Shown here: positions 62,955-64,000 of the stretch, one piece after another
Numbering within the stretch: the first letter of the stretch is position 1
How the letters are laid out: the number at the start of each line of letters is the position of its first letter
Source: an uncultured Bacteroides sp.
GTDB lineage: Bacteria; Bacteroidota; Bacteroidia; Bacteroidales; Bacteroidaceae
Direction: 5' to 3'
NCBI RefSeq assembly: GCF_959029255.1
Contig: NZ_CAUFUE010000008.1
Span: 62,001 to 126,000 of the forward strand
DNA: 64,000 bases
Notes under the pieces: model-generated
The model's database searches: none
The model's input: the letters and a program-made list of their open reading frames with translations, nothing else
What the model was told of the DNA's origin: nothing
Translations under genes and position numbers: made by a program

Positions 62955-64000
62955 TTAGTTACGTTTTGAAGTGACTTCAGTCTCGTATTTCTCTATTTCC
63001 TTGATAAATTCCTCCCCAACGGGAACACTATTTTTCAGGCAGAACATATCCCAAACAGCATTCCAAGGCAGGGATTTAGCTTCTTCGAGTAAGGCAAGGC
63101 GTTCAAATCCCTGTTCGTTAGCCTCGTATTCGCGCAGTTTGGCAAGCGGTTCGAGCAGAGCCTGAAGCATACACTTTTGTGTGGCACGGCTACCGATGAC
63201 GTATGCACCGATGCGATTGATGCTGGCATCGAAATAGTCCAAACCGATATGTACACGGTTCAGTGCGTTGCAACGAACGATTTCTTTGCACAAATCCAGC
63301 GTATCATCATTCATAATCGTTACGTGGTCGCTGTCCCAACGTACCGGACGGCTGACATGCAGCATGATTTCAGGAATAAAAATCAGCAACGACGACAACT
63401 TGTCGGCAACGCTTTCCGTGGGATGGAAGTGACCGGTATCCAGTGTCACAATCTTGTTGCGGCTCACCCCATAACCGATATAGAAATCATTGGAACCTAC
63501 CGTATAGCTCTCCAGACCGATGCCGAATACTTTGGATTCCACACAATCTTTCATATTCTTGTAATCTACGGCGAAAATCCGATCGAGCGAATCTTCCAGC
63601 AGTTCGCGGTACTTCATCCTGTTTACCGTAATATCCTTGCTGCCATCGTGTACCCAAAGGTTCATGATGCAAGGATCGCCCTGGCGCTTACCCATTTCTT
63701 CGGCAATGGCACGGCAACGAACAGTGTGCTCCACCCAAAAATCACGGATTTCCTTATCCGGATTTGCCAAAGTCAGGTTACCGCTCTTCGGATGGGAAAA
63801 AGAAGTGGAGTTAAAATCCAGTTTCAGATTGTTTTCAGCAGCCCACTGCATCCAACTTTCAAAATGTTTCGGTTCAACCTGGTCACGGTCCACAAACTTT
63901 CCGCCAAAATCGCCATAGATTTCGTGCAGGTTCAGCCTATGTGTACCGGGGATATAAGAAGCCGCCTTCAATACATCTTGGCGCAACTCTTCCATATTGC
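62955..64000 (-). CDS. rhaA: L-rhamnose isomerase, C-terminal part
   Basis: About 348 residues of a protein usually near 418 aa; the N-terminus lies beyond the right edge. It converts L-rhamnose to L-rhamnulose. Metal-binding and active-site segments are present: IPGTHRLNLHEIYGDFGG, MNLWVHDGSKD, ESYTVGSNDFYIGYG, LDTGHFHPTE and RPVRWDSDHV. The coding frame stays open to the end of the window. It is upstream of rhaT in the operon; the kinase gene expected in this pathway is not in the window. Confidence 0.95.
   Translation of the reverse strand, partial: NMEELRQDVLKAASYIPGTHRLNLHEIYGDFGGKFVDRDQVEPKHFESWMQWAAENNLKLDFNSTSFSHPKSGNLTLANPDKEIRDFWVEHTVRCRAIAEEMGKRQGDPCIMNLWVHDGSKDITVNRMKYRELLEDSLDRIFAVDYKNMKDCVESKVFGIGLESYTVGSNDFYIGYGVSRNKIVTLDTGHFHPTESVADKLSSLLIFIPEIMLHVSRPVRWDSDHVTIMNDDTLDLCKEIVRCNALNRVHIGLDYFDASINRIGAYVIGSRATQKCMLQALLEPLAKLREYEANEQGFERLALLEEAKSLPWNAVWDMFCLKNSVPVGEEFIKEIEKYETEVTSKRN

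Overview
The window looks like a chromosomal segment of a gut Bacteroides-type bacterium (order Bacteroidales). The signs are two SusC/SusD outer-membrane pairs with secreted polysaccharide-degrading enzymes, lipoproteins with Bacteroidales-style lipoboxes, and promoters of the Bacteroides form (-33 TTG, 19 bases, -7 TAnnTTTG). The species cannot be named from this sequence alone.

Layout. 1-12.3 kb is core-like: the start of a ROK sugar kinase, a five-gene MacAB-TolC-type efflux operon (ATPase, two FtsX permeases, adaptor, outer-membrane channel), a GT51 peptidoglycan glycosyltransferase with a long N-terminal extension, a secreted low-complexity protein, a CvfB-type S1 RNA-binding protein, a malate dehydrogenase and tRNA-Phe/tRNA-Pro.

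12.3-33.6 kb is the most unusual part: a compact phage-tail-like island between the tRNAs and a polysaccharide utilisation locus. It encodes a putative tail tube protein, a chaperone-like protein, a 1166-aa tape measure, Dit-like and Tal-like proteins, a 1735-aa tail fibre and a lysis set (holin-like, amidase, lipoprotein with a C-terminal membrane segment resembling a unimolecular spanin). It is governed by a divergent S24 (LexA/CI-type) repressor with three operator-like palindromes. No capsid, portal, terminase, integrase or replication gene is visible, although the very long tail genes are intact. This fits a non-contractile tailocin-like particle better than a complete prophage. A 68-bp perfect inverted repeat (13862-13929 and 15703-15770) flanks a 1.77-kb segment. 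Inverting it would exchange, in frame, the EF-hand plus leucine-rich-repeat tip of the 1735-aa fibre for a silent tip now lying in the opposite orientation. Two near-identical secreted-protein genes sit inside the island on the other strand.

33.6-58.3 kb is a pectin/rhamnogalacturonan-type utilisation locus on the minus strand: DUF4450-like protein, six-hairpin glycosidase, GH2, fimbrillin-like surface lipoprotein, PL1 lyase, SusD/SusC, a second PL1 lyase with a fusion scar at its C-terminus, and a second SusD/SusC. 58.5-64 kb carries an AraC regulator, a GH105 unsaturated rhamnogalacturonyl hydrolase and the rhamnose genes rhaD, rhaT and rhaA (the last cut by the window end). The whole right half therefore forms a route from pectic backbone cleavage to rhamnose catabolism. 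Several palindromic intergenic repeats are scattered through the window.
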